DNA from: Rhodanobacter sp. AS-Z3
Lineage (GTDB): Bacteria; Pseudomonadota; Gammaproteobacteria; Xanthomonadales; Rhodanobacteraceae
Assembly (NCBI RefSeq): GCF_029224025.1
Contig: NZ_CP119392.1
Span: forward strand, 1,449,001 to 1,513,000
Direction: 5' to 3'
Length of the DNA: 64,000 bases
Shown here: one piece after another, positions 34,645 through 43,411 of the stretch
How positions within the stretch are numbered: the stretch's first letter is position 1
Layout of the letters: every line of letters begins with the position of its first letter
Position numbers and translations under genes: made by a program
Notes under the pieces: model-generated
Told to the model about the DNA's origin: nothing
Seen by the model: the letters and a program-made list of their open reading frames with translations, nothing else
Database searches by the model: none

Positions 34645-35814
34645 ATGAGCGACTTTGATTTCACCTCCTTTCTGAAACTGATGGTGCACAAGAAAGCATC
34701 CGACCTGTTCATCACGGCGGGTGTGGCGCCATCGATGAAGGTGCAGGGGCGGATCGTGCCGATCACCCAGAGCCCGCTCAGCGTGCAGCAGTCGCGCGAC
34801 ATGGTGCTCAACGTGATGACGCCCGGTCAGCGCGAGGAGTTCGAGAAAACCCATGAATGCCAGTTCGCGATTTCCGCGCAGGGTGTGGGTCGCTTCCGTG
34901 TCTCGTGCTTCTACCAGCGTAATTGCGTCGGCATGGTGTTACGCCGGATCGAGTCGAAGATCCCGTCCATCGAGGAATTGACGCTGCCGCCGGTGATCAA
35001 GCAACTGGCGATGACCAAGCGCGGCATCATCATCTTCGTGGGCGGTACCGGCACCGGCAAATCCACCTCGCTGGCCTCGATGATCGGTTATCGCAACCTG
35101 AATTCGACCGGTCACATCATCACCATCGAAGACCCGATCGAGTACGTGCACAAGCACGAAGGCTGCATCATTACCCAGCGCGAACTGGGTATCGATACCG
35201 ATAGCTGGGACAACGCGCTGAAGAACACGCTGCGTCAGGCACCCGACGTGATCATGATTGGCGAAGTGCGCACGCGTGAAACCATGGAACACGCGATCAA
35301 CTTCTCCGAAACGGGCCACTTGTGCCTGTGCACGCTGCATGCGAACAACGCCAACCAGGCGATGGACCGCATCCTGCATTTCTTCGCGGAAGACCGTCGC
35401 CAGCAGTTGTTGATGGACCTGTCACTGAACCTCAAGGGCATCGTGGCGCAGATGCTGATTCCCACGCCAGACGGCAAGGCGCGCCGCGTGGCGGTGGAAG
35501 TGCTGCTAGGTACGCCGCTGGTGCAGGATTACATCCGCCAGGGTGAGATCCACAAGCTGAAGGAAGTGATGAAGGAGTCGACCCTGTTGGGCATGAAGAC
35601 CTTCGACCAGAGTCTGGTCGAGCTCTATCACGCTGGCGAAATCAGCTACGAGGATGCGCTGCGTCACGCCGACAGCTCCAACGAAGTGCGCTTGCGCATC
35701 AAGCTGGCGCAGGGTGGTGATGCGCATACCTTGTCGCAAGGTCTGGATGGTGTCGAGCTGGAAGAAACCGCCAATTCGAATACCATGGGCGGCGCGAACT
35801 TCCTCAACCGCTGA
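34645..35814 (+). CDS. pilU: PilT-like accessory ATPase PilU
   Basis: PilT paralogue that assists pilus retraction; 389 aa with the C-terminal extension typical of PilU (after about residue 345, LRIKLAQGGDAHTLSQGLDG). The start MSDFDFTSFLKLMVHKKASDLFITAG matches PilU. Walker A is GGTGTGKST (133-141), the Asp box is VIMIGEVRTRETM, and the His box is TGHLCLCTLHANNANQAMDRI. The gene ends 20 bp before a strong terminator. Confidence 0.96.
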   Translation: MSDFDFTSFLKLMVHKKASDLFITAGVAPSMKVQGRIVPITQSPLSVQQSRDMVLNVMTPGQREEFEKTHECQFAISAQGVGRFRVSCFYQRNCVGMVLRRIESKIPSIEELTLPPVIKQLAMTKRGIIIFVGGTGTGKSTSLASMIGYRNLNSTGHIITIEDPIEYVHKHEGCIITQRELGIDTDSWDNALKNTLRQAPDVIMIGEVRTRETMEHAINFSETGHLCLCTLHANNANQAMDRILHFFAEDRRQQLLMDLSLNLKGIVAQMLIPTPDGKARRVAVEVLLGTPLVQDYIRQGEIHKLKEVMKESTLLGMKTFDQSLVELYHAGEISYEDALRHADSSNEVRLRIKLAQGGDAHTLSQGLDGVELEETANSNTMGGANFLNR

Positions 35815-35833
35815 GTGGGTTCTGGCTACGCAA

Positions 35834-35861
35834 GAAAAAGGCGCCCTCGGGGCGCCTTTTT
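35834..35861 (+). terminator. Terminator after pilU
   Basis: The sequence GAAAAAGGCGCCCTCGGGGCGCCTTTTT forms a GGCGCC stem (about 11 bp with the A/T base) followed by T5. Because the stem base is A-rich on the other side, it can also end the BON-domain gene transcript arriving on the minus strand. Confidence 0.9.
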
Positions 35862-35897
35862 CGTTAACGACAACGTCTGGCTGTCGGGAAGCCTTGC

Positions 35898-36266
35898 TCA
35901 GTACTTGGCGGGGCCGACCGTCAAGCCGCTGGCGTCGACACGCTTGACGCCCTTCACGCCCTTGGCAACGTCTTCGGCGCTGGCTTTCTCCGCAGCACTG
36001 GACACTGTGCCGCTCAAGGTGACCACGCCGTCATTGGTGCTTACCGAAATGTCGGTAGCCGAAACACCCTTGGTGGTGCCGAATTCGGCCTTCACCTTGG
36101 TGGTGATCCACGCATCGGCAGCCTTGTCTGGAACGGTCTGGTTGTCGGTAGCCTTTTGCATCGAGCCGGCAGCGTCATGAGCCATGGCCGTGCCCAGCGG
36201 AACCGCTGCAAAACCGAACATCAAGGCGGTGGCATAAAGGGTTGTGCGGATATTGGAATGGCGCAT
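35898..36266 (-). CDS. Periplasmic BON-domain protein
   Basis: A 122-aa exported protein. Signal peptide residues 1-28 end in GTAMA. One BON domain follows: AWITTKVKAEFGTTKGVSATDISVSTNDGVVTLSGTVSSAAEKASAEDVAKGVKGVKRVDASGL. It resembles a single-domain OsmY. BON proteins are linked to envelope stability and often to osmotic or stationary-phase response. GGAG six nt before the ATG at 36266 sets the start. The family is firm; the role is inferred. Confidence 0.85.
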   Translation of the reverse strand: MRHSNIRTTLYATALMFGFAAVPLGTAMAHDAAGSMQKATDNQTVPDKAADAWITTKVKAEFGTTKGVSATDISVSTNDGVVTLSGTVSSAAEKASAEDVAKGVKGVKRVDASGLTVGPAKY

Positions 36267-36467
36267 GGCGATCTCCGAGTAGTTGTTGAGTTGATCAGCC
36301 TGCGGTACGCGCAGGCGGGAAGCGGCTGGATCGAGCTTCCATGGACTCATGGCAACAGTCGCCCGGTGAAAATGGTGTGGTTTGCCGCAACCCGGTTCAG
36401 CGCAGGATCACCGACGCGAAGAGGCCGTCATGGCGATGTGGAATCCGCGTACTCGACTGCTCGTGGC

Positions 36468-36498
36468 AAAAAAACGGGGCGCCAAGCGCCCCGTTTTT
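36468..36498. terminator. Bidirectional terminator before the 593-aa lipoprotein gene end
   Basis: AAAAACGGGGCGC/GCGCCCCGTTTTT, a perfect 13-bp arm pair with loop CAA. On the minus strand it ends the lipoprotein gene (T7 after the stem); on the plus strand it also ends with T5. The stretch 36267-36467 holds the BON gene's upstream region and nothing else that I can recognise. Confidence 0.9.
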
Positions 36499-36520
36499 CG
36501 TTGCGTGCGCGGTGTCGTGG

Positions 36521-38302
36521 TTACTTCAGCAGCGTCTGACTGGTGAAGACCATGCCGCTCTTGTCGACATGCATTTCTGCATCGATGCTGTCGACGCGCT
36601 CTGCCTGTGCCTTCATCGCAGCGAACTGCGCCTTTGAACGCGCCAGCTCGCTGGCCGTATTGGACGCTTCGCTGGCGTCATCGATCGACGGGTCGTCACT
36701 CTTGCTGAGCGTTGCCGTCGCGGCACTCAGCGTGTCGAGTTTCTGTTCCATCAGTTGCAGCCAGTTGACGTACATCGCGCCGCTGATGTGCATGCGGCTC
36801 ATCTGGCCGGCATCGCCGCCGGGTTCTTTCAACATGTCGGTCATGCGGCTGTCTTCGCCGGCACCGACGCCGAGAGCGATCGCCTTGGTCGTGGCGGCCA
36901 CCCATGCGGGCTGTCCCAGCATGCTGGCCATGTCTTTCGGCAGCGGCTGTGGTTTGCCGTCAGTGCCCGGCTTCAGCTGGGCCAGCGCGGGAACCATCAT
37001 CTGTCCCATCGCCAGCAGCCCTTCCGGGTTGTTGGTGCCCAGCAGGATACGACCGGTGAGCGACGGGATCGCGGAATCCTTGGCGGAGGTCAGCGAATCC
37101 AGCGCAACGCGCAGCCCCAGCATGTCGCCGAACGGCGGAATGGCCGCCTTCTGCATGGCTGGGCCCAGTTTCGCGAAGCTGTCGTTGAGATCGGTCAACG
37201 ATGCGCAGGTGAACGGCTTGGCTGCCACGGCATCGGCCTGTGCCATCCAGAAGGTGCGCAGGCTGGCAATGGGCAGTGCGATGCTCAGGTCGAACGGGGC
37301 GCTACCGGCTTTGCCCAGTCCAGGCACTTCAACTTTCAGGCCGGAAAACGCCCGGCTGATGTCGTCAGCCAGGGCGACATCGAAGCGCGCGTTCTGATGC
37401 TTGGCATCAAGCTTGGTATAGCCAAAGCTCACTTGCGGGACACGAGCGGCGATGCGCGCCGCATCCGCGCTGCAGCTAGGCGAGGTTTGCAGCTGCGTCG
37501 CCACCGGTTCACCGGTCTTCGCCGAAACCGCCTCGGCGCGCGCTTTCTGGATCGCCGTCACCAGCGGGTCCGTGCCGCTGATCGCCAACGGCAGTGCACG
37601 CGTGAGATCCAATTCGCCGACCACCCACTTCTGGTAGCCCTTGGCCTTGGTCAGCGTGTTCAGACGACCATCATCCTGCAGGCTTTTCTGCGGACGATCC
37701 ATGCCGAATGCCTGGCGCAGCAATGCCGGCGAGGCATCGGCCGGCAACAGGGCTGCAACAGCCTGCTTGCCTACGGTGGCCAGGACCACCTGCGTGCCGG
37801 ATGCGGGGAAGGCGAACTTGCGATACGCCTGCTTGTCGACGGTGGCGGCGTCGAGCTTCTTGCCGTAAGCCGTTTCCAGTCGACCGACGAACGCATCGAA
37901 TGCAGCGGTATCGCTGAGTTCGAAGCGCAGCACCGGGGCCAGCCCGAGGCCATAGAACGCAGAGTAGCCCTTGAGATTCAGTCCGACATTCTGGGCGAAG
38001 CTCTCGACCGTCTTGTCCTTGAATTCAGCCCGCAGTGCGCGCAGCAGGCGTGCACCTTCGGGGTCCTTGGTGGCCAACTTGTCGGCGGCGGCGTCGAGTT
38101 GCGCCAGCTGGGCCGGCAACTGCGCGTCGGTCTGCGCGAGCAGGGCGCCACGGGTGCTGTCGTCCATGATGTCGAGGTTGGCGATGACATACGGCGTGTC
38201 CGCCGGTACGAAAGCCAATGGTGCGTCCTTGTCCTTGTGCCCGCAGGCCGCCAGCATGATGCCGGCAAAACCCAGCGCGATGTATCGCGTCGTCGATCGC
38301 AT
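36521..38302 (-). CDS. Large lipoprotein of unknown function
   Basis: A 593-aa protein that I cannot assign. The lipobox LAAC (Cys near residue 20) follows a short signal. The mature part starts APLAFVPADTPYVIANLD, a start shared by a Xanthomonadales group of uncharacterised lipoproteins that resemble DUF3352-type proteins. The body alternates helices and strands without membrane segments. One Cys pair may form a disulfide (TSPSCSADAA and KPFTCASLTD). A helical C-terminus is rich in Ala, Ser and Asp. It lies between pilU and pyrB in a place where P. aeruginosa has other genes. Monocistronic with its own terminator. Confidence 0.75.
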   Translation of the reverse strand: MRSTTRYIALGFAGIMLAACGHKDKDAPLAFVPADTPYVIANLDIMDDSTRGALLAQTDAQLPAQLAQLDAAADKLATKDPEGARLLRALRAEFKDKTVESFAQNVGLNLKGYSAFYGLGLAPVLRFELSDTAAFDAFVGRLETAYGKKLDAATVDKQAYRKFAFPASGTQVVLATVGKQAVAALLPADASPALLRQAFGMDRPQKSLQDDGRLNTLTKAKGYQKWVVGELDLTRALPLAISGTDPLVTAIQKARAEAVSAKTGEPVATQLQTSPSCSADAARIAARVPQVSFGYTKLDAKHQNARFDVALADDISRAFSGLKVEVPGLGKAGSAPFDLSIALPIASLRTFWMAQADAVAAKPFTCASLTDLNDSFAKLGPAMQKAAIPPFGDMLGLRVALDSLTSAKDSAIPSLTGRILLGTNNPEGLLAMGQMMVPALAQLKPGTDGKPQPLPKDMASMLGQPAWVAATTKAIALGVGAGEDSRMTDMLKEPGGDAGQMSRMHISGAMYVNWLQLMEQKLDTLSAATATLSKSDDPSIDDASEASNTASELARSKAQFAAMKAQAERVDSIDAEMHVDKSGMVFTSQTLLK

Positions 38303-38391
38303 GAAGATCCCCAGTCCGGTTTGGTGAATGATGCACCGAACATTATGCCCGGTTGGCCGGGATGTTGCCGGAACGAAATGGCCCCGGCGGT

Positions 38392-39318
38392 TCAGCGTGC
38401 CAGTACTTCGTTCAGTACCGCCATGCGCACGAATACGCCGTTGCCGACCTGCTCGAGAATGCGCGACTGGGCACCGTCGGCCACGTCAGAGGCGATCTCG
38501 ATACCGCGATTGATCGGGCCTGGGTGCATCACCAGACAACCTGGGGCAGCGCGTGCCAGGCGGCGCCTGTCCAGGCCGTAGTGGGCGAAATAGGCCGCTT
38601 CGTCGGGCAGCTCGATGCTGGCCATGCGCTCCTTCTGCAGGCGCAGCATGATGACGGCATCGGCGCCTTCAATGGCCTGATCGAAATCGGTGTAGCGGGT
38701 TCCCTTGGCAACGTCGTCCATCGTCGGCATCAACTCCGCCGGCCCGCACAGGCGAATTTCCTTCGCACCGAGGGTGCTGAAGGCATTGATGTCCGAGCGT
38801 GCCACGCGCGAATGCTTGATGTCGCCGCAGATCACGATGGTCAGGTTTTCGAAATCCGGCCGGTGCTGGCGGATCGTCAGTGCGTCCAGCAGGCCTTGGG
38901 TGGGGTGCGCGTTGTTGCCGTCGCCGGCGTTGATGACCGACACCCCGCTCATGGCATGACGCACGAGTTCGTCGGGTGTGCCGGACTGCTTGTGGCGCAC
39001 GATGATCGCGTCCAGATGCATCGCCTCCAGCGTGTGCAAGGTGTCGAAGAGTTCCTCGCCCTTGCTGGTGGATGACAAGCCGATATCAAAGTTGACCACG
39101 TCGGCACCGAGACGCCGCGCGGCCAGTTCGAACGAGGTGCGGGTGCGCGTGGAGGGTTCGAAGAACAGGTTGAGCACCGTCCGCCCGGCCAGCAGATCGA
39201 GCTTGCGGGTGCCGTGCGCGCAGGCATCACGCAGCGCTTCGGCACGATCCAGCAAACGCACGATGGTTTCGTGCGGAAGGTTTTCCAACGAGGTCAGGTG
39301 GCGCAGGCGAGGACTCAT
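38392..39318 (-). CDS. pyrB: Aspartate carbamoyltransferase catalytic subunit
   Basis: First committed step of pyrimidine synthesis, joining carbamoyl phosphate and aspartate; 308 aa. The carbamoyl phosphate site is FFEPSTRTRTSFELAARRLG (STRTR). SSTSKGEELFDTLHTL, ADVI-type HKQSGTPDELV, GDGNNAHPTQGLLDA and LRLQKERM follow in the expected order, and MHPGPINRGIEI supplies the conserved Pro-Gly-Pro loop. In pseudomonads pyrB is followed by pyrC' and preceded by pyrR; here pyrB is last in the operon, behind ruvX. Confidence 0.96.
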   Translation of the reverse strand: MSPRLRHLTSLENLPHETIVRLLDRAEALRDACAHGTRKLDLLAGRTVLNLFFEPSTRTRTSFELAARRLGADVVNFDIGLSSTSKGEELFDTLHTLEAMHLDAIIVRHKQSGTPDELVRHAMSGVSVINAGDGNNAHPTQGLLDALTIRQHRPDFENLTIVICGDIKHSRVARSDINAFSTLGAKEIRLCGPAELMPTMDDVAKGTRYTDFDQAIEGADAVIMLRLQKERMASIELPDEAAYFAHYGLDRRRLARAAPGCLVMHPGPINRGIEIASDVADGAQSRILEQVGNGVFVRMAVLNEVLAR

Positions 39319-39345
39319 GGCGATTGGTCTGAAAGTGGGTGGGAA

Positions 39346-39795
39346 TCAATTGTCATTGGCAGGTGCGCTGGTAACGGTGGTCGTGCCGAGCCACCGTTCA
39401 AGCACGATGGCTGCCGCTTCGGCATCGATGTGGGCGGCATCTCGACGCCGCTTCAGCCCGAGTGAGCGTGCGGTGGCGAAACGTTGTGCCGCTTCCTGCG
39501 AGCTGTGTCGTTCATCGACCAGCACCACCGGCAGTGCGTAGCGTTCCTGCAATTGCGCGGCAAAACGGCGCGCACGATGGCTGGCCGGTTGTTCGCCGCC
39601 GTCCAGCGTCAACGGCAACCCGACTACCAGGGTATCGGGCTGCCACTCCCGGCGCAGCGCATCCAGTCGGTTCCAGTCGGGGGTATCGTCATGCACGGAC
39701 AAGGTGGCCAGCGCACGCGCACTGGCGGTGAAGCTGCTGCCGATCGCCACACCGGTGATCTTGCTGCCGACATCGAAGCCGAACGCGCAGCTCAT
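39346..39795 (-). CDS. ruvX: RuvX/YqgF-family nuclease
   Basis: Holliday-junction-resolvase-like RNase H fold, 149 aa, linked to 16S rRNA 5'-end processing in E. coli YqgF. The acidic first strand is AFGFDVGSKITGVAIGSS. VVGLPLTLDGGEQPASHRARRFA and VVLVDERHSSQEAAQRF contain further catalytic-site residues; DAAHIDAEAAAIVLERWL carries the last Asp. It overlaps yqgE by 4 bp (ATGA). Confidence 0.94.
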   Translation of the reverse strand: MSCAFGFDVGSKITGVAIGSSFTASARALATLSVHDDTPDWNRLDALRREWQPDTLVVGLPLTLDGGEQPASHRARRFAAQLQERYALPVVLVDERHSSQEAAQRFATARSLGLKRRRDAAHIDAEAAAIVLERWLGTTTVTSAPANDN

Positions 39796-40361
39796 GCGTG
39801 ACCTGCGTAGCCGGACAGCTGGCGCGGATCGATCCCGACCAGGCCGGCCGCGGCGCTCCAGCGCTCTTCCAGTGGCGTATCGAACACCACCCGGTCACTG
39901 GCCTCGGTTGTCAGCCAGGCATTGTCCATCAGTTCCTGTTCAAGCTGGCCGGCTTCCCAACCGGCATAGCCGAGCACCATGATCGCCTGCCGTGGGCCTT
40001 CACCGGCAGCCATCGCGACCAGGATGTCGCGCGAGGTGGTGACCGACCAATGGTCGTTGATGCGATAGCTGGACTCCCACGGGCCGGGTTCCCGGTGCAG
40101 GACGAAACCGCGCTCCTGCTGTACCGGTCCGCCAATCAGGACCGGCGAATCAGCCAGTTCGCTGTCGGTGCACTCCAGTTTCATCTGCGCCAGCACATCA
40201 CCGAAACTGTATTCAGACAGCCGGTTCACCAGCAGGCCGACCGCGCCGTCTTCGTCGTGCTGGCACAGCAGGGTGACGCCGCGCGCGAACGGCGGATCGG
40301 CCAGGTTCGGCATGGCGATCAGGAAGTGCCCGGTCAGGGTGGATGGCAGTACGGCAGTCAT
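39792..40361 (-). CDS. yqgE: YqgE/AlgH-family protein
   Basis: A 189-aa UPF0301 protein: LTGHFLIAMPNLADPPFARGVTLLCQHDEDGAVGLLVNR at the start, VLIGGPVQQERGFVLHREPG in the middle, and VLGYAGWEAGQLEQELMDNAWL at the end are the hallmarks. The yqgE-ruvX pair is near-universal in Gammaproteobacteria. It starts at ATG 40361, 49 bp after the tonB-like gene. Molecular function is unknown. Confidence 0.94.
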   Translation of the reverse strand: MTAVLPSTLTGHFLIAMPNLADPPFARGVTLLCQHDEDGAVGLLVNRLSEYSFGDVLAQMKLECTDSELADSPVLIGGPVQQERGFVLHREPGPWESSYRINDHWSVTTSRDILVAMAAGEGPRQAIMVLGYAGWEAGQLEQELMDNAWLTTEASDRVVFDTPLEERWSAAAGLVGIDPRQLSGYAGHA

Positions 40362-40410
40362 GCGCCCATTGTAAGCGCAGTGCATGCGGTCCGCCGAATG
40401 GGGCGCCCCG

Positions 40411-41277
40411 TCAGTGGGTCTCCAGCTTGTTGTTGGGCTGGAAGCGCCAGGTGCGGGTGATATTGAGCTCGTCGATGCGTTCCCCAGCCGTGGGTGCGGG
40501 AGGGAAGGGCGCTGCCAGCCGCACGATGCGTTCGGCGGCGTCGTCCAATATTTTCTGGCCGGAGCTCTGGATGACCTCGATCTTCTTGATGCTGCCGTCG
40601 AGGTTGAGCACCACGGTAAGCAGCACGTCGCCATGCAGTCCGCGGCGGCGGGCCTCTTCCGGATAGTTGAGGTTGCCGACCCGCTCCACGCGATCAGACC
40701 AGCCGCGCATGTAAGCAGCATAGGCGTACTCGCGGGTGCTGGCGGTGAGGTATTTCACCTTGGGGCGTTTAGCGTAATCCACCTTCTTCTTGCGCAGCTC
40801 GGCGGCCAGTTGTGCGATCGCCTGGCGACGCTTCAACTCTGCCGCGGTGGGTGTGGGCTGCGGATCAATCTGTTGCTGTGCGGTATCACTGGTGACCTGG
40901 AAATCACTGGCTCCGCTGGTGGTGACCATGCGGGTGGGCGTGGCTTCACGTGGTTGTGGGGTGCTGGAATCGACCGGCTGTGCGGCGATGCCGGGATCGG
41001 GTTTGGGAATGGCACCGGAAAACAATTCCGATGGCCGTGCGGCGCGATCGCTCTGGCCGCCGCCGGTGTTGTTTGCCTGGGCCAGGAAATCCGCCTTGTC
41101 CGGCGCCTGCCGGTTGGCCACGTTGACCAGGGTTACATCCAGCGTGGGCAGACTGGGCGACGGCTTCACGAAGTGGAAGGTGATGCCGAGCAGGAGCACG
41201 CCATGCAGCAGCAGCGAGAACAGAAACGTGGCACCGATCGGATCGGCTGGGGCATTGACGGTGGCAGTGGGACTCAC
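40411..41277 (-). CDS. TonB-family energy transducer (TonB3-like)
   Basis: A 288-aa inner-membrane protein. A short cytoplasmic part precedes a membrane anchor at about residues 16-37 (TFLFSLLLHGVLLLGITFHFV, with the His-bearing SxxxH-type pattern of TonB). A long Pro/Gln-rich periplasmic linker leads to the C-terminal TonB domain (about 195-288: YPEEARRRGLHGDVLLTVVLNLDGSIKKIEV..., FPPAP, WRFQPNN). The position between gshB and yqgE is that of P. aeruginosa tonB3, which is required for twitching. It overlaps gshB by 4 bp. Confidence 0.85.
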   Translation of the reverse strand: MSPTATVNAPADPIGATFLFSLLLHGVLLLGITFHFVKPSPSLPTLDVTLVNVANRQAPDKADFLAQANNTGGGQSDRAARPSELFSGAIPKPDPGIAAQPVDSSTPQPREATPTRMVTTSGASDFQVTSDTAQQQIDPQPTPTAAELKRRQAIAQLAAELRKKKVDYAKRPKVKYLTASTREYAYAAYMRGWSDRVERVGNLNYPEEARRRGLHGDVLLTVVLNLDGSIKKIEVIQSSGQKILDDAAERIVRLAAPFPPAPTAGERIDELNITRTWRFQPNNKLETH

Positions 41278-42251
41278 GCGGTGCGGCTTCCAAGGGCATG
41301 CTGTTCGATGACGTCGAACATCTGGCCAGCAATGTTAAGCCCGAACTGGGTGTCGAGTTCACGCACGCAGGTCGGGGATGTGACGTTGATCTCGGTCAGA
41401 TAGTCGCCGATCACGTCGAGCCCGACAAAAATCAACCCGCGCCGGCGCAGTTCGGGGGCTACTTGCGCCACGATCCAGCGGTCACGGTCGGACAAGGCAA
41501 CGCCTTCGCCACGGCCGCCGGCCGCCAGGTTGCCGCGAAATTCGTCGCCCTGCGGGATGCGTGCCAGTGCGTAGGGCACGGGCTCGCCATCGATGACCAG
41601 GATGCGCTTGTCGCCCGCGGTGATCTCCGGAATGTACTTCTGCGCAATGGCAAATTGCTTTCCCTCCCCGTGGGCGTCGCCGCCAAGCAAGGTTTCCAGC
41701 ATGGAATTGAGGTTGCTGTCGCCGGCGCGTGCGCGGAAGATGCCGCGGCCACCCATGCCGTCCAGTGGCTTCAGCACTACCTCGCCATGTTCGGCAGTGA
41801 ACCGGCGCAGTTCGCCGGCGTCCCGTGCTACCAACGCGGGGGCGATGCATTGCGGGAACTGCATGGCGAACAGCTTTTCGTTGCAGTCGCGCAGTGCACG
41901 CGGATCGTTGACTACGGTCACCCCGCCGCGCTGAGCCGCTTCCAGCACCATGGTGTCGTAGATGAATTGTGCATCGACCGGAGGGTCCTTGCGCATCAGC
42001 ACCACGTCCAGTTCGCGCAGGTCGCGCCACTGGGCGCTGCCCAGCTTGTACCAGTGTGCGGCGTCCTCGCGTACCTCCAGCGAGGCCATGCGGCCCCACG
42101 GTTCGCCGTTGCGCAGCGCCAGGTCACCCTGTTCGAGATAGTGCAACGCATGCCCGCGCCGCTGCGCTTCCAGCAGCATGGCGAAACTGGTGTCCTTGGC
42201 AATCTTGATCGCACCGATGGGGTCCATCAGCACGCCGACCGAAAGGGTCAT
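41274..42251 (-). CDS. gshB: Glutathione synthetase
   Basis: ATP-grasp ligase joining gamma-glutamylcysteine and glycine; 325 aa. The start LSVGVLMDPIGAIKIAKDTSFAMLLEAQRRGH is typical. VLMRKDPPVDAQFIYDTMVLE, GEVVLKPLDGMGGRGIFRA (the glycine-rich ATP loop), AQKYIPEITAGDKRILVIDG and the C-terminal FVGLDVIGDYLTEINVTSPTC complete the pattern. It is the first gene of a minus-strand operon gshB-tonB-yqgE-ruvX-pyrB and diverges from pilG. Confidence 0.96.
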   Translation of the reverse strand: MTLSVGVLMDPIGAIKIAKDTSFAMLLEAQRRGHALHYLEQGDLALRNGEPWGRMASLEVREDAAHWYKLGSAQWRDLRELDVVLMRKDPPVDAQFIYDTMVLEAAQRGGVTVVNDPRALRDCNEKLFAMQFPQCIAPALVARDAGELRRFTAEHGEVVLKPLDGMGGRGIFRARAGDSNLNSMLETLLGGDAHGEGKQFAIAQKYIPEITAGDKRILVIDGEPVPYALARIPQGDEFRGNLAAGGRGEGVALSDRDRWIVAQVAPELRRRGLIFVGLDVIGDYLTEINVTSPTCVRELDTQFGLNIAGQMFDVIEQHALGSRTA

Positions 42252-42437
42252 CGTGATTCTCCGTCAATCGCTGGCCCGGCGAGAGAGCGGGCCATCCGGC
42301 CGCTATACTAGGATGGAAGCAAGCCCGGGCGGCCGAATTGCGACAAATTGCGCGCTGCCACTGCTGTCGCGGTTGATCAGATAGTGCCACTATGGGGCAG
42401 CCTTTCGAGATCAGCGGTCGGCATGGGTGATTATTGC

Positions 42438-42467
42438 TTGACAGTTTCGGCGGGCAGGCAGTAAACA
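42438..42467 (+). promoter_or_regulatory. Candidate promoter for the pilG-chpC operon
   Basis: TTGACA (42438-42443) and TAAACA (42462-42467) are separated by 18 nt, about 140 bp before the pilG start. The -35 is perfect, the -10 is mediocre. The 355-bp divergent region with gshB (42252-42606) contains no gene that I can support; an A/T-rich block with T7 near 42523-42531 is also present. Confidence 0.4.
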
Positions 42468-42606
42468 GCAAAGCCATCGGTTGCGCCGTTTTCGGACGGT
42501 TGCCGCAGGTGCAGGCAACAAATTTTTTTGTATGCATACCGTCCGGCACGTCCATTGCTTGTCGGTGTGTTCATCCTGAGCTCGGGGCGGGCCGCCGGGG
42601 GAGTAA

Positions 42607-43017
42607 GTGAATTTGAACGTGAGTGCGAACGATTTGGCTGGTCTCAAGGTCATGGTGATTGATGACTCGAAGACTATCCGCCGTACTGCTGAGACCCTGC
42701 TCAAGAAGGAGGGTTGTGAGGTATTGACGGCGGTGGACGGGTTCGAGGCGCTCGCCAAGATTTCCGACCAGAAGCCGGCAATCATCTTCGTCGACATCAT
42801 GATGCCGCGTCTGGATGGTTATCAGACCTGCGCCCTGATCAAGAACAACCCGCAGTTCCGCGCCACGCCGGTGATCATGCTTTCCTCCAAGGACGGCTTG
42901 TTCGACAAGGCGCGTGGTCGCATCGTGGGTGCCGAACAGTATCTGACCAAGCCGTTTACGCGAGACGAACTGCTTGGTGCCATTCATAGCCACGTCAGCA
43001 CGGCAACCAATCGCTGA
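42607..43017 (+). CDS. pilG: Twitching motility response regulator PilG
   Basis: A single-domain CheY-like receiver, 136 aa, acting on pilus extension. The acidic pair lies in VMVIDDSKTIRRTAE, the phosphorylated Asp63 in IIFVDIMMPRLDGYQ, and the conserved Ser/Thr and Lys in IMLSSKD and YLTKPFTRDEL. The start is GTG at 42607 after GGGGAG. It is the first gene of the pilG-pilH-pilI-pilJ-chpA-chpB-chpC operon. Confidence 0.95.
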   Translation: MNLNVSANDLAGLKVMVIDDSKTIRRTAETLLKKEGCEVLTAVDGFEALAKISDQKPAIIFVDIMMPRLDGYQTCALIKNNPQFRATPVIMLSSKDGLFDKARGRIVGAEQYLTKPFTRDELLGAIHSHVSTATNR

Positions 43018-43039
43018 CTGCAGATTCTGAGGGGGACCT

Positions 43040-43411
43040 GTGGCCAATATTCTCATCATCGACGACTCGCCGACCGACGTGCGCGTGCTCACCACGCTGC
43101 TTGAGCGGGCAGGGCACCAGGTGGCCGCAGTCAACACGGCGGAAGATGGCATCGAGCGAGTTCGAGGTGATCTGCCTGACCTCGTCATCATGGATGTCAT
43201 CATGCCTGGCATGAACGGTTTTCAGGCAACGCGTACGCTGTCGCGGGACCCGCTGACGCAAAACGTGCCGATCGTGATGATCACCACCAAGTCGATGGAA
43301 ACCGATCGCGTGTGGGGGCTGCGCCAGGGTGCGCGCGCTTTCATTACCAAGCCGGTGAACGAAAAAGAGTTGCTTAGCTGCATCAACGAATTGCTGTCGA
43401 GCGAGAAATGA
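43040..43411 (+). CDS. pilH: Twitching motility response regulator PilH
   Basis: Second single-domain receiver of the pilus chemotaxis pathway, 123 aa. It starts MANILIIDDSPTDVRVLTTLLE; the phosphorylated Asp52 is in LVIMDVIMPGMNGFQ, Thr in IVMITTKS, Lys in FITKPVNEKEL. Starts with GTG at 43040 after GGGGGA. In P. aeruginosa PilH is thought to act as a phosphate sink relative to PilG and to favour retraction. It overlaps pilI by 4 bp. Confidence 0.95.
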   Translation: MANILIIDDSPTDVRVLTTLLERAGHQVAAVNTAEDGIERVRGDLPDLVIMDVIMPGMNGFQATRTLSRDPLTQNVPIVMITTKSMETDRVWGLRQGARAFITKPVNEKELLSCINELLSSEK

